Source of the DNA: Candidatus Halobeggiatoa sp. HSG11
GTDB lineage: Bacteria > Pseudomonadota > Gammaproteobacteria > Beggiatoales > Beggiatoaceae
NCBI GenBank assembly: GCA_030378105.1
Contig: JAUCGL010000027.1
Span: 1-39,906, forward strand
Length of the DNA: 39,906 nt
Reading direction: 5' to 3'
The notes beneath the pieces were generated by a model. That model had not been told where the DNA came from. It did not search any database and saw only the letters and a list, made by a program, of their open reading frames with translations. Position 1 is the stretch's first letter. Every line of letters starts with the position of its first letter. Of this stretch, positions 39,675 to 39,906 are shown in pieces. The translations under genes were made by a program, and so were the position numbers.

Positions 39675-39906
39675 AAATATTTGCCTCCTTAATTAGGAAT
39701 TATGGATTGTGAATTAACTGGTGTATTTGCTTTAAGTTAAATAACCTTTTATAAATTTATGTAGGACGTTGAAGAGCAAATTGCATTGGTTGCATCAAAT
39801 TTGCTACATCATACAATATGATTGAGGTAATTTATAAACATATTATATTACAATAATTCGGACAGTTTCTAAATATTTCAGTTGATTTAAAAATTAATTT
39901 AATTGC
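39675..39906. other. Intergenic end of window
   Basis: AT-rich upstream region of the FimX-like gene. A short TTGCAT-rich portion at 39780-39810; no gene seen. Confidence 0.5.

Overview
The window is low-GC DNA from a bacterium, most likely a sulfur-oxidising gammaproteobacterium of the Beggiatoa/Thiotrichales kind. This rests on a Tat-exported SoxC/sulfite-oxidase-type protein, a FimX-like pilus regulator, an OmpA with thrombospondin type 3 repeats, a CCA-adding enzyme of proteobacterial layout, and dispersed palindromes (AAACCTCGCAGGTTT, GTTCCCAAAC and TAGGACTTACGCA types) that I remember from Beggiatoa-like and cyanobacterial genomes. The taxonomic placement is inference.

About 145-24777 is a plasmid-like accessory element. 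Its ends are a direct repeat of roughly 0.8-0.9 kb (145-1037 and 23949-24777; unit length 23.8 kb). The left copy carries an intact XRE regulator. The right copy has the same gene broken by a 91-bp miniature element and is followed by a decayed copy of the next gene. This fits a plasmid that recombined into a chromosomal relic of itself. The layout is: an XRE regulator and a co-directional operon of envelope and exported proteins (901-6513: TolC-like protein, secreted proteins, membrane P-loop ATPase, YdjM-type hydrolase, CheY-like receiver, pseudopilin); a 760-bp gene-free block; SLOG and XRE genes; a structured non-coding leader and a J-domain/phage-recombination-type cluster (7276-11276); a tRNA-like RNA; a leftward tyrosine-recombinase operon (12948-11411); an RHH regulator with an anchored endonuclease I; a lipoprotein and KilA-N gene; a regulator/secreted Cys-rich peptide cassette (16970-19159); a ParF/ParG-type partition locus; a HTH replication-initiator-like gene with a probable frameshift at a C7 run; and three CRISPR repeat families in two blocks without any cas gene.

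Two dispersed signals tie the element together. One is a 23-bp perfect dyad (arms TTTGATT/AATCAAA, core GTNAC) in about a dozen near-complete copies, none in the chromosomal half. The other is clusters of ACTC/GAGT tetramers on an 8-bp pitch, which match what is known of ParG centromere boxes. They lie beside parFG and at five other element sites.

From 24894 to the end the window is ordinary chromosome: a tandem pair of small helical proteins, a DUF6155-like protein, a PilZ/AMP-binding-C hybrid, a methyltransferase, rfbCAB (dTDP-sugar synthesis), an OmpA-family lipid-wall anchor, a glutaredoxin, a rhodanese, cca with a degenerate HD site, a CinA-C/PncC amidase, the sulfite-oxidase-family protein and a FimX-like degenerate GGDEF/EAL protein, with two MITE-type insertions between genes.
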